64,000 bases of DNA, taken from contig CAZCWX010000076.1 of assembly GCA_964502465.1 (NCBI GenBank), positions 1 through 64,000 on the forward strand, read 5' to 3'. This DNA comes from CAZCWX01 sp964502465. Lineage in GTDB: Bacteria > Desulfobacterota > Binatia > Bin18. The translations under genes and the position numbers were made by a program. Shown here in pieces: positions 26,275 through 35,560 of this stretch (positions are counted from its first letter, which is position 1; each line of letters begins with the position of its first letter). The notes below the pieces were generated by a model. It was not told the origin of the DNA and made no database searches. It worked only from the letters and a program-made list of their open reading frames with translations.

Positions 26275-27894
26275 ATGAGGTATTTGAAAGGAACATTATA
26301 CGCTTTTCTCGCCCAAGAATCCGGCCAGATCCAACTACTTATTATTGCCCCTATTCTGGCCCTTTCTTTTTTGAGTCTCATTGTTCGTACCGCGAGTTCA
26401 GCGGTTGATCCGGCACTGGAAAAGAAAAAAGTCACCGAACAACTGAAACGAAGATTGAGTGAGATGCAGGGTGAGGAGGAGATCCAATCCTTTCAGGCAG
26501 TCGTCTCACCTGAAGAATTAAAGGTGCCGTCGCTATCGGTGCTGCAAGAGGAATTGCAATCTCCTCAAGAACTCGCTCCACCTATTCTTGGAGAGTCTCA
26601 GATCCCTGTGGGGCCTCAACAAATTACACGTCGCATTAAGAAAGGAGAGGCTTTTTCATCTATCCTCATAAATGAAGGCCTCAACCCAGAAGAAACTGTT
26701 AAATGGAGCGAGGCTGCACGAACAGTTAAGGGATTAAAAATATTCCGGGCTGGACATTCTTTAACGCTCGTCTTTTCTGGGATAGCAGAAAATCGGACGC
26801 TCACTACAGTCTCGTACGAGATTGATAAAAAAACCTCACTGATTTTTGAAAAAAAGGCAGATGGAACAATAGCCTCCAGACGCGAAACGCTTCCTACGAC
26901 GCTGGTGTGGCGCGCTGTCGGGGGCCGTATTCAAAGCAACTTGTATAGTGCCGCCAAAAAAGCTGGAGTGCCAGTGCGGTTGTTAGACGACTTAGCTGAT
27001 ATGAATTGGGACATGGACCTCTCTTCTGATCTGCGTCCCGGCGATGTCTTTAAAGTCATTTTCGAGGAGATCCAGCATGAGGGGCGGGCTATCGGACATG
27101 GAAAGATCCTTGCCGCAGAGATTATCAACCGAGGAAAAACCTGCACTCTCTTTTCGATCGCAGGAAAAGAAGAAGCAAGAGGGACTGGTTCAGGCAATGC
27201 CAGCCGGCAATTTCTCCGTTACCCGCTGAAATTTAGTCGTATCTCGTCGGTGTTTACCACCGGTCGGTTCCATCCCATACTCAAGCGCTCCCGTCCACAC
27301 TTAGGGGTAGACTTCGCTGCACCTGCGGGTACTCCAGTGAGATCGGTGGCCAGTGGGAAAGTCGTCTACGCCGGGAGATTTGGCGGCTATGGCAATTTTG
27401 TGCGGATTGACCATCCTGGCCCTTATGCCTCAGCTTATGCTCACCTTCAGCGGATAGCGAAAGGAGTAAAGGTCGGCGGCTCGGTTGTGCGCGGTCAAGT
27501 GATTGGCTACGTGGGCTCTACTGGTCTGGCTACAGGGCCCCATCTTCATTTTGAACTGTACAAGGATGGGAATTACGTCAACCCCTTAACGGCAAAGTTA
27601 CCGATGGTAGATGAAACCCCTGGAGAAAAAAAGCAGAACCAGTTCCTTGCCGAAGCAAAAAAACATTTACGCGAACAACTCTCCAACCTGAAAGTAGGGA
27701 GTCAGTCAGTCACGCTTGTGCGAGCCAATCCTTTGGGGGATAAAACTTTTCGCAGTGTGGCAGCTCCTCCTCGTGAGTCCCAACGCCTCGCCCTGAATGC
27801 GGCCAAGGCACCTCCCCGCAGAAAAGCTTCGGTTTCTCGTAGCCAACAGCCTCGAAGTGCGAAAACCCAGAAACGATCCTCTCGCCGCCGCTGA
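26275..27894 (+). CDS. M23 family metallopeptidase (LytM-like, envelope)
   Basis: A 539-residue envelope protein with an N-terminal signal anchor (LLIIAPILALSFLSLIVRTA, residues 20-40), a long coiled or disordered region, a domain resembling the OapA/LysM-associated region (RRIKKGEAFSSILINEGL), and a C-terminal M23 endopeptidase: HLGVDFAAPAGTPVRSVASGKV with the zinc ligands and GPHLHFELYKDGNYVNPL. The tail is Lys/Arg-rich, possibly binding peptidoglycan or DNA. ATG 26275 has GGGAG seven bases upstream. It is transcribed away from mltG, another peptidoglycan enzyme. Confidence 0.87.
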   Translation: MRYLKGTLYAFLAQESGQIQLLIIAPILALSFLSLIVRTASSAVDPALEKKKVTEQLKRRLSEMQGEEEIQSFQAVVSPEELKVPSLSVLQEELQSPQELAPPILGESQIPVGPQQITRRIKKGEAFSSILINEGLNPEETVKWSEAARTVKGLKIFRAGHSLTLVFSGIAENRTLTTVSYEIDKKTSLIFEKKADGTIASRRETLPTTLVWRAVGGRIQSNLYSAAKKAGVPVRLLDDLADMNWDMDLSSDLRPGDVFKVIFEEIQHEGRAIGHGKILAAEIINRGKTCTLFSIAGKEEARGTGSGNASRQFLRYPLKFSRISSVFTTGRFHPILKRSRPHLGVDFAAPAGTPVRSVASGKVVYAGRFGGYGNFVRIDHPGPYASAYAHLQRIAKGVKVGGSVVRGQVIGYVGSTGLATGPHLHFELYKDGNYVNPLTAKLPMVDETPGEKKQNQFLAEAKKHLREQLSNLKVGSQSVTLVRANPLGDKTFRSVAAPPRESQRLALNAAKAPPRRKASVSRSQQPRSAKTQKRSSRRR

Positions 27895-27955
27895 GTCTCC
27901 CGATCTCTGTGCTTTCTCATATTGTTTGTTTTTTGGCCAATGCGAATGGTTCAAT

Positions 27956-28351
27956 ATGTTCACCCATATTGAAAGACTGCGAGTGCGCTGGGTGGATACC
28001 GATGCTTCGGGCCGCATCCACTATACTGCGGCATTCCGTTATTTTGAGACTGCAGAGTGGGAACTGTTCAGAAAGATAGGAATACCATTCCGCGGCCATG
28101 AAAAAAATTGGGGATTTCCTCGGGTTGCAGTCTCTGCAACTTTTCATGTCCCGCTCTACGCAGATGACAACATCGCCGTTCACATTAGTCCGGAACGTGT
28201 GGGAAAAACGTCTATTACTTTTGCGTTCGAGGTGTTCAGAGAGGAAACTCGGTGTATTAGTGGCAAGATCACCGCAGTTTTTATTGATGATCAAGACAGA
28301 CCTATGCCGATACCTGACGCGATCCGCACCGCCTTGATACGGAAAGGCTAA
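27956..28351 (+). CDS. Acyl-CoA thioesterase, hot-dog fold (YbgC/FcbC type)
   Basis: A 131-residue hot-dog thioesterase beginning IERLRVRWVDTDASGRIHYTAAFRYFETAEWELFRKIG, where RWVDTDASGRIHY contains the catalytic Asp region of the 4-hydroxybenzoyl-CoA thioesterase family. The beta-strand block (VGKTSITFAFEVF) follows. The start ATG 27956 gives the typical length; the longer frame adds 53 residues without homology. Substrate unknown, presumably a short acyl-CoA. Confidence 0.85.
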   Translation: MFTHIERLRVRWVDTDASGRIHYTAAFRYFETAEWELFRKIGIPFRGHEKNWGFPRVAVSATFHVPLYADDNIAVHISPERVGKTSITFAFEVFREETRCISGKITAVFIDDQDRPMPIPDAIRTALIRKG

Positions 28352-28407
28352 CTCACTGGTTTTCTTGGGAGTTGACAGAGGAGGGCTGCTCACGTAGGTA
28401 GGGAAAG

Positions 28408-28737
28408 ATGTCATACGCAGTTATTCGTACCGGAGGCAAACAGTACCGCGTAACTCCTGGAGAGTTACTACGGGTCGAGTCTCTCAACGGAGAGGTCGGG
28501 AGCGAAATTACTTTTTCCGAGGTTCTTCTTACCGCAGCTGAGGGTTCAGTCCGAGTTGGGACACCTTTTCTTCTTGGTGTTACAGTGAGTGCACGTATTG
28601 TCCAGCACGGAAGAGAGAAGAAAATCCTCGTGTTCAAGAAAAAACGGCGTAAAAATTATCGCCGTAGACAGGGGCATCGGCAAAATTTTACCGCAGTACA
28701 GATCAACAACATTAACAACATTAATGTAGGGGAATAA
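28408..28737 (+). CDS. rplU: 50S ribosomal protein L21
   Basis: A 109-residue ribosomal protein beginning SYAVIRTGGKQYRVTPGELLRVESL and containing FKKKRRKNYRRRQGHRQ, the standard L21 signature. It lies three bases before rpmA. The pair precedes obgE as in most bacteria. A TTGACA is found in the leader but without a good -10 box. Confidence 0.96.
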   Translation: MSYAVIRTGGKQYRVTPGELLRVESLNGEVGSEITFSEVLLTAAEGSVRVGTPFLLGVTVSARIVQHGREKKILVFKKKRRKNYRRRQGHRQNFTAVQINNINNINVGE

Positions 28738-28740
28738 GCT

Positions 28741-29019
28741 ATGGCCCATAAAAAAGGACAAGGATCGAGTCGAAATGGCAGGGATAGTCCAGGACAGCGA
28801 CGCGGTATCAAGCTTTTTGCGGGTCAAGAAGCGAAGGCGGGTAACATTATCGTTCGACAACTCGGTACTCGCATCCATCCTGGCCTTAATGTCGGGATGG
28901 GGCGCGACTATACGATTTTCGCCAAGATTCATGGTGTTGTTCGTTACGAGCGGGTGGGAAAAGATCGGAAAAGGGTCAGCGTCCACCCTCACTCAGTTCC
29001 TGAACTTGTACAGGTTTAA
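28741..29019 (+). CDS. rpmA: 50S ribosomal protein L27
   Basis: A 92-residue protein starting [42 protein letters not shown]. The conserved MAHKKG...SSRNGRDS N-terminus, which reaches the peptidyl-transferase centre, is present. It is followed by a strong terminator-like hairpin directly before obgE. Confidence 0.96.
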   Translation: MAHKKGQGSSRNGRDSPGQRRGIKLFAGQEAKAGNIIVRQLGTRIHPGLNVGMGRDYTIFAKIHGVVRYERVGKDRKRVSVHPHSVPELVQV

Positions 29020-29044
29020 GGACGGGTTGGTGCTCGTATAATGA

Positions 29045-29069
29045 AAAGCCCCAGTCGGGGCTTTTTTTT
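29045..29069 (+). terminator. Hairpin with T-tract between rpmA and obgE
   Basis: AAAGCCCC (29045-29052), loop AGTC, GGGGCTTT (29057-29064), then T residues to 29069. It looks like a Rho-independent terminator for rplU-rpmA. The obgE ATG (29075) begins only five bases after the T-tract, so part of this structure occupies the ribosome binding region of obgE. Confidence 0.8.
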
Positions 29070-29074
29070 CTTGT

Positions 29075-30145
29075 ATGCATTTCATTGATGAAGTTCGTAT
29101 CCATGTGAAAGCCGGCGATGGTGGTCGCGGGTGTGTGGCTTTTCTGCGGGAAAAGTATCGGCCTCGGGGCGGCCCTAGTGGTGGGAATGGTGGTGACGGC
29201 GGGAGTGTGATCATCAAGGTTGATCCACAATTGAATACCCTGATTGACCTTGCTCATCGACAGCATATTCGGGCCGAACGTGGAGAGCATGGAAGAGGAA
29301 AAAACCAACACGGAAAAAATGGTGAAGACTTGCTCATTCGTGTACCCCTGGGAACGATCATCCGTGATTGTGAAACCGGAGATATTCTTGCTGATCTCGC
29401 TGCTCCTTGTGGAGAATTTAGGGTGGCGAAAGGAGGCAAAGGAGGAAAGGGGAATGCATTTTTCGTATCCTCAACAAACCAGGCGCCTCGGTTCGCTCAG
29501 CCCGGCTTAGCCGGTGAAGAGCACGTCCTCAGACTGGAGTTACGGTTACTCGCTGATGTTGGCCTTGTCGGATTACCAAACGTCGGCAAGTCAACACTCA
29601 TCTCATCAGTCTCTGCGGCCCGGCCGCGGATTGCCGATTTCCCGTTTACTACCCTGACTCCTCACTTAGGAGTGGTGCGTTACGGAGAAGAAAAGTCTTT
29701 TGTCATGGCCGATGTCCCTGGCCTCATTGAAGGGGCACATTTGGGTTATGGCCTGGGAGTGCGCTTCCTTCGCCATCTTTCGCGCACGTCGGTGCTCGTC
29801 CACCTGCTTGATATTTCTCATCCTGAAAGTGACCCGTTACGCAACTACGAAGCCATCACCCATGAATTGCAATGCTTTGATGAAGCGCTCAGCAACCGCC
29901 CCTACATCGTCGTCGTAACCAAGCTTGATCTTCCGGTCACTCGCGAACGCCTTGGAGAAGTGCGCAATGCTTTTGCCGAAAAATACAGTACATCTCTCCT
30001 CGCAATTTCAGCCGCTACTGGTGAGGGAGTAAAAGAGTTGGTCAATCATCTTGCTCGCGTTGTGGAAGGTTACAAAACTCAAACGGTGAACACTATGGCG
30101 GTCAATAGTAGTGCAGTGGAGCATACATTGTGGGAAGAGGTGTGA
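29075..30145 (+). CDS. obgE: GTPase ObgE/CgtA
   Basis: A 356-residue essential GTPase of ribosome assembly and stress signalling. The Gly-rich Obg domain spans about 1-157 (KAGDGGRGCVAFLREKYRPRGGPSGGNGGDGG), followed by the G domain with GLPNVGKST (G1), the switch region FPFTTLTPHLGVV and DVPGLIEGA (G3). It ends EEV, without the OCT domain present in some homologues. There is no Shine-Dalgarno sequence; the ATG directly follows the T-tract of the hairpin at 29045-29069. The stop overlaps proB by four bases. Confidence 0.95.
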   Translation: MHFIDEVRIHVKAGDGGRGCVAFLREKYRPRGGPSGGNGGDGGSVIIKVDPQLNTLIDLAHRQHIRAERGEHGRGKNQHGKNGEDLLIRVPLGTIIRDCETGDILADLAAPCGEFRVAKGGKGGKGNAFFVSSTNQAPRFAQPGLAGEEHVLRLELRLLADVGLVGLPNVGKSTLISSVSAARPRIADFPFTTLTPHLGVVRYGEEKSFVMADVPGLIEGAHLGYGLGVRFLRHLSRTSVLVHLLDISHPESDPLRNYEAITHELQCFDEALSNRPYIVVVTKLDLPVTRERLGEVRNAFAEKYSTSLLAISAATGEGVKELVNHLARVVEGYKTQTVNTMAVNSSAVEHTLWEEV

Positions 30146-31275
30146 CGCAACTTGCTCACAAAAGTTTTATTCTTGACCGTGCCCGTCGGATCGTTATCAA
30201 AGTCGGCAGCAGTGCTCTTTCAAGTACAACAGGGATCAGACGAGAGAGCTTGGATCACCTCACTCGTAACCTTGCCTCACTCCAGCGTGCTGGGAAGGAA
30301 GTGGTACTTGTGTCTTCTGGAGCCATTGCTTCAGGCATGAGCAAGTTAGGGATGAAGGAGCGGCCCAAAACCATTCCGGAGAAGCAAGCGGCAGCTGCAG
30401 TTGGGCAGATTGCTCTGATGGCACTGTATGAGGAATATTTTTCTTTCTCTGGTGTGCAAGTTGCGCAGATTCTGCTCACGCACGATGATTTGGCAAACCG
30501 CCGTCGGTATCTGAATGCGAAGCGTACCATCCTGACCTTGCTTGAGTCTGGCGTGCTCCCGATTGTCAATGAAAATGACACCGTCGCGATCGAGGAAATT
30601 CAATTCGGCGACAATGATAATCTGTCAGCTTTAGTCGCGGTCTTAGTTGAGGCTGATCTGTTGGTGATCTTGAGCGACGTAGCAGGGCTCTATGACCGGG
30701 ACCCACGCGTTCATCCTGAGGCACGTTTAGTTGCTTTGGTCGAGAAGTTCACCGATGAGTTAGCCGCAGGAGTCGGAGGAGGAGGACCACTAGGTCGGGG
30801 TGGGATGGCTACGAAGCTTGAAGCGGCGCACAAAGCGGCGGTTTCTGGTATTCCAACCATTATCGCTGATGGGCAACGAGCAGACAGTCTTTCGTTCGTC
30901 TTTGATCCAACGAAAGATATTGGTACATTGTTTCTGCCTATGACCGACCGTATTGCGAGCCGAAAGCACTGGATTGCCTACACCCTGAAACCTGCCGGTG
31001 TATTAATTGTCGATGCTGGAGCTCGCGTAGCGATTTGCGAGCGCGGACGCAGCCTTCTGCCTCCTGGCGTGCGTGAGGTCCGAGGTATATTTGATGAGGG
31101 AGAATGTGTAACCTGCCTTGACGACGGTGGACGCGCGTTTGCTCGTGGACTGGTGAATTATAAATCAGTGGATTTGGAGCGGATCAAAGGTGCTCAGACG
31201 AGTCAAATTGAGCGCATTCTCGGCTATAAAGTGAGTGATGAAGTCATTCATCGTGATGACCTCGCTTTGTTGTGA
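30142..31275 (+). CDS. proB: Glutamate 5-kinase
   Basis: First step of proline synthesis, phosphorylating L-glutamate. The kinase domain has IVIKVGSSALSS at the N-terminus, GAIASGMSKLGM, NENDTVA, and GRGGMATKLEAAHKA; a C-terminal PUA domain (about 278-370) follows. GTG 30142 overlaps the obgE stop (GTGA) with GGAAGAGG in front, and is preferred to TTG 30130. The 3' end overlaps the proA leader. This protein likely feeds the next gene product, ProA. Confidence 0.95.
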   Translation: MTQLAHKSFILDRARRIVIKVGSSALSSTTGIRRESLDHLTRNLASLQRAGKEVVLVSSGAIASGMSKLGMKERPKTIPEKQAAAAVGQIALMALYEEYFSFSGVQVAQILLTHDDLANRRRYLNAKRTILTLLESGVLPIVNENDTVAIEEIQFGDNDNLSALVAVLVEADLLVILSDVAGLYDRDPRVHPEARLVALVEKFTDELAAGVGGGGPLGRGGMATKLEAAHKAAVSGIPTIIADGQRADSLSFVFDPTKDIGTLFLPMTDRIASRKHWIAYTLKPAGVLIVDAGARVAICERGRSLLPPGVREVRGIFDEGECVTCLDDGGRAFARGLVNYKSVDLERIKGAQTSQIERILGYKVSDEVIHRDDLALL

Positions 31276-31292
31276 ATGCGGAGGGAGCCCCT

Positions 31293-32549
31293 ATGGATCT
31301 TGAGCACAGCATTGTGCAAATGAGCCAGGCGGCAAAAAAAGCTGCCCGTACTTTAGCCAAAACACCAACATCAGCAAAAAATCAAGCGCTGGGACTAGCT
31401 GCGATCCGACTCCGTCAGAACGGCGGAGTACTGCTGGCTGCGAACAAGGTGGACGTGGAGGCCGGGAAAAAAACCGGTCTTTCCGCGGCAATGCTCGACC
31501 GCCTCACATTGACCGAGGCCCGAATCAATGCCATGGCGAAAGGTGTAGAAATCATTGCTGACCTACCTGATCCTGTTGGCGAAACTATCGCAATGTGGCG
31601 TCGACCTAACGGGTTGGAGATCGGCCAGGTTCGCGTGCCGCTCGGGGTGGTCGGTGTGATATATGAATCACGCCCCAACGTCACTGCCGATGCCGCTGGG
31701 CTTTGTCTGAAAGCTGGTAATGCCACGGTCCTCAAAGGAGGGTCTGAAGCATTCCGTACGAACAGTGCGATCGTCGATGTGCTGACGAGAGCAGTGGTGG
31801 AGGCTGGTCTGCCAGAAGCAGCGATGCAATTGGTCCGCTCAACTGACCGTCAAGCAGTGGCTTTTTTACTCCAGCAAGACCGCTATATTGACGTGATTAT
31901 TCCGCGTGGCGGAGAAGAACTCATTCGCGCAGTCAGTGAACGCTCAGCAATTCCGGTGATTCAGCACTTTTCTGGCATCTGCCACACCTATGTCGATGCA
32001 GCGGCCGATTGCGAGAAGGCCGCACGGATCTGCTTGAATGCTAAGGTCCAACGACCGTGGGTATGCAATGCTATGGAAAATCTTTTGGTGCATGAATCCG
32101 TAGCTCCCCGGTTTTTACCCTCGTTTGTCGCGGACCTCGAAAAATCAGGGGTCGAGGTCCGCGGCTGCGAACGGACGCGCCTCCTGGTGCCGCAGGTCAA
32201 GGCAGCAAGTGAGGAAGACTGGCAGACCGAATATCTTGACCTGACCCTCGCAGTGAAGATCGTGAACTCCCTAAATGAGGCGATTGAGTTCATTCACACA
32301 AATGGCTCCGGTCTCGCCGATGCCATTGTGAGTGAAGATTACTCGAACGTGCGACGGTTTCTGCATGAGATTGATTCAGCGACAGTGTATGCCAATGCCT
32401 CGACGCGTTTCACCGATGGCTACGAGTTCGGCTTTGGGGCCGAGGTTGGGATCTCGACGAACCGCTTGCATGCTCGCGGCCCGATGGGACTCCGTGAACT
32501 GACAACGTACAAGTATATCATTTATGGCAATGGTCAGGTTCGCGAGTGA
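31293..32549 (+). CDS. proA: Glutamate-5-semialdehyde dehydrogenase (gamma-glutamyl phosphate reductase)
   Basis: Second step of proline synthesis. From ATG 31293 (GGAGGG six bases upstream) it is 418 residues. Characteristic blocks are the NAD(P)-binding region (PLGVVGVIYESRPNVTADAAGLCLKAGNATVLKGG) and the catalytic Cys in RPWVCNAMENLLVHE. The glutamyl phosphate product of ProB is reduced here to glutamate semialdehyde. The frame is open upstream to GTG 31272, which lacks a good ribosome binding site. Confidence 0.95.
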   Translation: MDLEHSIVQMSQAAKKAARTLAKTPTSAKNQALGLAAIRLRQNGGVLLAANKVDVEAGKKTGLSAAMLDRLTLTEARINAMAKGVEIIADLPDPVGETIAMWRRPNGLEIGQVRVPLGVVGVIYESRPNVTADAAGLCLKAGNATVLKGGSEAFRTNSAIVDVLTRAVVEAGLPEAAMQLVRSTDRQAVAFLLQQDRYIDVIIPRGGEELIRAVSERSAIPVIQHFSGICHTYVDAAADCEKAARICLNAKVQRPWVCNAMENLLVHESVAPRFLPSFVADLEKSGVEVRGCERTRLLVPQVKAASEEDWQTEYLDLTLAVKIVNSLNEAIEFIHTNGSGLADAIVSEDYSNVRRFLHEIDSATVYANASTRFTDGYEFGFGAEVGISTNRLHARGPMGLRELTTYKYIIYGNGQVRE

Positions 32550-32702
32550 AACGATTGGCACGAAGACTGGGAAGACGTAATAGAAGACGGACAGAGAAGA
32601 AATAAAAAGGAGTCACGCAGGAGCGTTGTCACGATCCTAGAACATCCGAACTGAATATGGCTGCAGGAAATGACGCGAGAGCTGAACACGAGAAACCGAC
32701 AG

Positions 32703-33362
32703 ATGAGGATAGGACTATTCGGCGGGACTTTTGATCCTATCCATTTGGGACATTTACGCAGTGCCGAGGTGACTCGCGAGGCGTTCACCCTTGAGAGGGT
32801 CTATTTCATTCCTGCAGCTCGCCCTCCTCACAAAAGAGGAGAAGATCTTGCTCCGGCCTATCATAGGCTCAAGATGGTTGAATTGGCTGTGACCGACAAT
32901 CCCTTCTTCTCTGTGTCAGCAGTAGAAGTGGAACGAGAGGGGAAATCGTATTCGATTGATACGATCCGCCATTTCCTCGATATCCTTCAGCCTTCCGCGT
33001 TGTTTTTCATCCTTGGTGTGGATGCCTTTTGTGAGATGCATACGTGGAAAGAATACGAGGCCATACCAGAGCTCTGTAACCTGATTGTCACCTCGCGCCC
33101 GGGGATACCCATGCCTCCGTCAGGGGTCTTGCTCCCTGTTGCTCTGCGGTCAGCGTTTTGGTACGATCCGGTCAGCAAAATGCACCGACATAGATCAGGT
33201 CACACTGTAGTGTCGTATGAGATCGAAGGCCTTCATATTTCTGCTTCTGCCATCCGAGAAAAAGCCCGCCGCGGAAAGTCCATCCGTTATTTGATCCCTG
33301 CACCAGTCGCATGCTATATGAAAGAGCATTCGCTTTATAAACCAAGGGTTTCATTGCGTTGA
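32703..33362 (+). CDS. nadD: Nicotinate-nucleotide adenylyltransferase
   Basis: NAD biosynthesis enzyme of about 219 residues from ATG 32703. It has GGTFDPIHLGHLRSAEV at the N-terminus (nucleotide-binding), PARPPHK, and the C-terminal ISASAIREKARRGKSIRYLIP. The segments match the NadD family. Its stop overlaps the rsfS start by four bases, a frequent pairing in bacteria. Confidence 0.93.
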   Translation: MRIGLFGGTFDPIHLGHLRSAEVTREAFTLERVYFIPAARPPHKRGEDLAPAYHRLKMVELAVTDNPFFSVSAVEVEREGKSYSIDTIRHFLDILQPSALFFILGVDAFCEMHTWKEYEAIPELCNLIVTSRPGIPMPPSGVLLPVALRSAFWYDPVSKMHRHRSGHTVVSYEIEGLHISASAIREKARRGKSIRYLIPAPVACYMKEHSLYKPRVSLR

Positions 33363-33754
33363 AATCGAACGACAGTTGGGAAAGGGTTCTCCGGTGTGCT
33401 CAATCCGCTCTTGATAAGAAGGCGTACGACCTTGTTATCCTTGATGTCGCGAAGCTCACCTCAGTTGCTGATTATTTTTTGATTTGCACTGGTCGCTCAG
33501 ACATCCAAGTCCAAACGATTTGTCGCCACATTGAGGAATCTCTGGTGAAGACTGGTGTGAAGCCTCTGGCGGTTGAAGGATTTACCCACGGGCAATGGGT
33601 GTTGATGGATTTGGGCGATATCGTGATCCATATTTTTTACGAGACTGTGCGGGATTTTTACAATCTCGAAGGTTTATGGGTTCAAGCCCCGAAACGGACT
33701 CTCCCTGAACCGTATCACTCCCAGGCCCAACAGCTGAGAATTGCGACTGCCTAG
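33359..33754 (+). CDS. rsfS: Ribosome silencing factor RsfS
   Basis: A 131-residue protein that binds L14 and blocks subunit joining in starvation. Signature: DLVILDVAKLTSVADYFLICTGRSDIQVQTICRHIEE and the conserved HGQWVLMDLGDIVIHIFYETVRDFYNLEGLW. The start is a TTG at 33359 overlapping the nadD stop (TTGA), which is unusual but supported by the coupling with nadD and the correct length. No other start fits better. Confidence 0.93.
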   Translation: MKSNDSWERVLRCAQSALDKKAYDLVILDVAKLTSVADYFLICTGRSDIQVQTICRHIEESLVKTGVKPLAVEGFTHGQWVLMDLGDIVIHIFYETVRDFYNLEGLWVQAPKRTLPEPYHSQAQQLRIATA

Positions 33755-34000
33755 GACAGAAAGTCCTTTCATCCCCTGCTCCCTATCTTTTCTTCCGTCA
33801 ATCTTTCGCTCTATACTGAAAGAAAGAAATCAAGCGAGCGAGATGAGTGGTACGTCTGCATCAAGATCTCTCGTCAGAAAAGTCTAGGCGATGACCTGCT
33901 CGTTGAAAATCTGGACTTTTCATTCACGCAGGCGAAGGAGGAAGAGTGACTCGCGCAGCCTTCTTCTTGCAGAGAGACTTGGCTCGAGAGGAGAGTACTT

Positions 34001-34198
34001 ATGCGCAATAAAGAATGGCCTCAGTGCCAGCGCTGCCGTAAGGGTGTCCTCTTGCCCTTGTCTGATTATGGACCGCAAGGGAATGATATTCCTTTTAAGA
34101 TTTGGGTCTGCCATAATCCAACCTGTGGATTCTCGTTGCGAATCGATAAAGGGCAGGTGAGCTTTGGCCGGCCAATCCGTCTCAGATCTGATTCATGA
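34001..34198 (+). CDS. Small zinc-ribbon protein
   Basis: 65 residues with two Cys pairs, CQRC near the N-terminus and CHNPTC in the middle, forming a zinc ribbon of rubredoxin type. AGGAG lies eight bases before the ATG. It has no transmembrane segment. The role is unknown; short zinc ribbons of this type often bind nucleic acid or act as scaffolds. It stands alone, convergent with arsA, in a gap of about 500 bases. Confidence 0.7.
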   Translation: MRNKEWPQCQRCRKGVLLPLSDYGPQGNDIPFKIWVCHNPTCGFSLRIDKGQVSFGRPIRLRSDS

Positions 34199-34211
34199 GA
34201 GACTCGAAAGC

Positions 34212-34253
34212 GACAAAGCTTGAGTAGGATTTTCAGAAATGCCCTGCTTTGTC
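34212..34253. terminator. Inverted repeat in a convergent gap
   Basis: GACAAAGC (34212-34219) and GCTTTGTC (34246-34253) are perfect 8-base arms with a 26-base loop in the gap between two converging genes. No T-tract follows closely, so it may be only a weak bidirectional terminator. Confidence 0.25.
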
Positions 34254-34273
34254 TTTGTCACATCGTGTGTGAC

Positions 34274-35560
34274 TCACGTCTTCCGAGCGCCTCTGAACAG
34301 CCGTGTATCTCTTTGTCCTTTGTCAGACCGTGTTCCCTTGTCCCTCCGAGTTTCCTTGCTTTTTGCTTGCGCATGAGGCCGCGATTGAGGTTTGGTGGTC
34401 GCAAACAGATACTGGTGCAGAGTGAGTAACCCACCGAGGTCGGCGGGAAAGGCAGGAAGTATCGGTACTTGGGTAAACGAGGTCTCCGTAGGGAGCGCCC
34501 GACGAAAATGTGCGAGTCGCTTTTCCTCTCCGCGCACCAAGGTTTGGTAAGCGAGAAAATTTTTAGTTAGCCACTGTATCTGCTCGTGATTTTTTGACCT
34601 CATATGCAAGATTGTCCGCAGTCGTGCGGCTAACGTTCCTGCATCCTCGTCCCATGAAGGTTCCGTTCGCCATTCCTCTTGTACTCCGTTCACGACCACA
34701 CCTTCCAACGGAGCTTTGAGGCGATGCAAGTCTGTGAGGAATGCTGCTGTTTCGGCCAGTACCTCCTCTTCTGGGCGGGTAATCAGGACAAAAGCTGTTT
34801 CTTTACTCGTTAATAATTGATTGACTCGCGTCAGTCGGTGCCCAAAGTCCGCAAGCATTTGCTGCATCGCTGTGAAGAATTCCGAGATGTCGCCCAAGGC
34901 TGAAACACCTGTTGCCGCTTCGATCTTGCGTAACAGAAAAGCGGCAGTACGGTTCACCGCAGAAAAAGCTACCCAACCGGTTGTCACTGAGGGTTGAATA
35001 AACCATTTGCTGACCTGACTATTGAGAAAGCGCTGCACTCGTTGCGGGGCTTCGAGAAAATCAAGGGCCTGCTTTGTCGGTGGGGTATCGACGACAATCA
35101 GATCGTAGATGTCCCGTTGCACTAGTGTGGCAAGAGTATCAAGAGCCATATACTCGTGTGAACCAGCAAAGGTCCGAGACAATCCCAGGTAAAAACGGTT
35201 TGCTAAAATGCGGTTATGGATCTCCGGTGTTGGTGCGTATCGTCCGACGACTGCATCCCAGGCTCTTTGCTGATCAACAAGCATCGCGGTGAGGGTCCCA
35301 GATGGTGAGAGACCATAAGGAGCGAAAGCCTCTGGGGGCAGTGGATGTTCTTGTTGTCTCGTTTCTTCGAGTCCCAGGCACGTCGCTAATCGTTTAGCCG
35401 GGTCAATAGTAAGCACGGCTGTGCGTTGACCGTGCAGTGCCCCCCAAAGTGCGAGCGCAGCCGCAACCGTCGTTTTTCCTACACCACCACTGCCCACACA
35501 GACAACGATGCGATGGCAAGACACCAGAGAGGTGAGGTCAGGCGGGGTACGTCTGTTCAT
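34274..35560 (-). CDS. ArsA-like ATPase (second of tandem pair)
   Basis: About 428 residues from ATG 35560, overlapping the upstream gene by 23 bases. Walker A is CVGSGGVGKTTVAAALALW; the ArsA signature DTPPTKQALDFLEAP and FVLITRPEEEVLAET follow. The C-terminus is a basic low-complexity tail (KSKETRRDKGTRSDKG). Family members ('anion-transporting' ATPases) include the tandem pair Rv3679/Rv3680 of mycobacteria, which form a heterodimer. No arsenite metalloregulator or ArsB is nearby, so arsenic export is unlikely. Confidence 0.8.
   Translation of the reverse strand: MNRRTPPDLTSLVSCHRIVVCVGSGGVGKTTVAAALALWGALHGQRTAVLTIDPAKRLATCLGLEETRQQEHPLPPEAFAPYGLSPSGTLTAMLVDQQRAWDAVVGRYAPTPEIHNRILANRFYLGLSRTFAGSHEYMALDTLATLVQRDIYDLIVVDTPPTKQALDFLEAPQRVQRFLNSQVSKWFIQPSVTTGWVAFSAVNRTAAFLLRKIEAATGVSALGDISEFFTAMQQMLADFGHRLTRVNQLLTSKETAFVLITRPEEEVLAETAAFLTDLHRLKAPLEGVVVNGVQEEWRTEPSWDEDAGTLAARLRTILHMRSKNHEQIQWLTKNFLAYQTLVRGEEKRLAHFRRALPTETSFTQVPILPAFPADLGGLLTLHQYLFATTKPQSRPHAQAKSKETRRDKGTRSDKGQRDTRLFRGARKT

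Noticed and set aside
32550..32702. tRNA or small RNA in larger gaps (also checked 33755-34000, 39946-40069, 57975-58141)
   Set aside because: No cloverleaf pattern or T-loop consensus was seen on reading.
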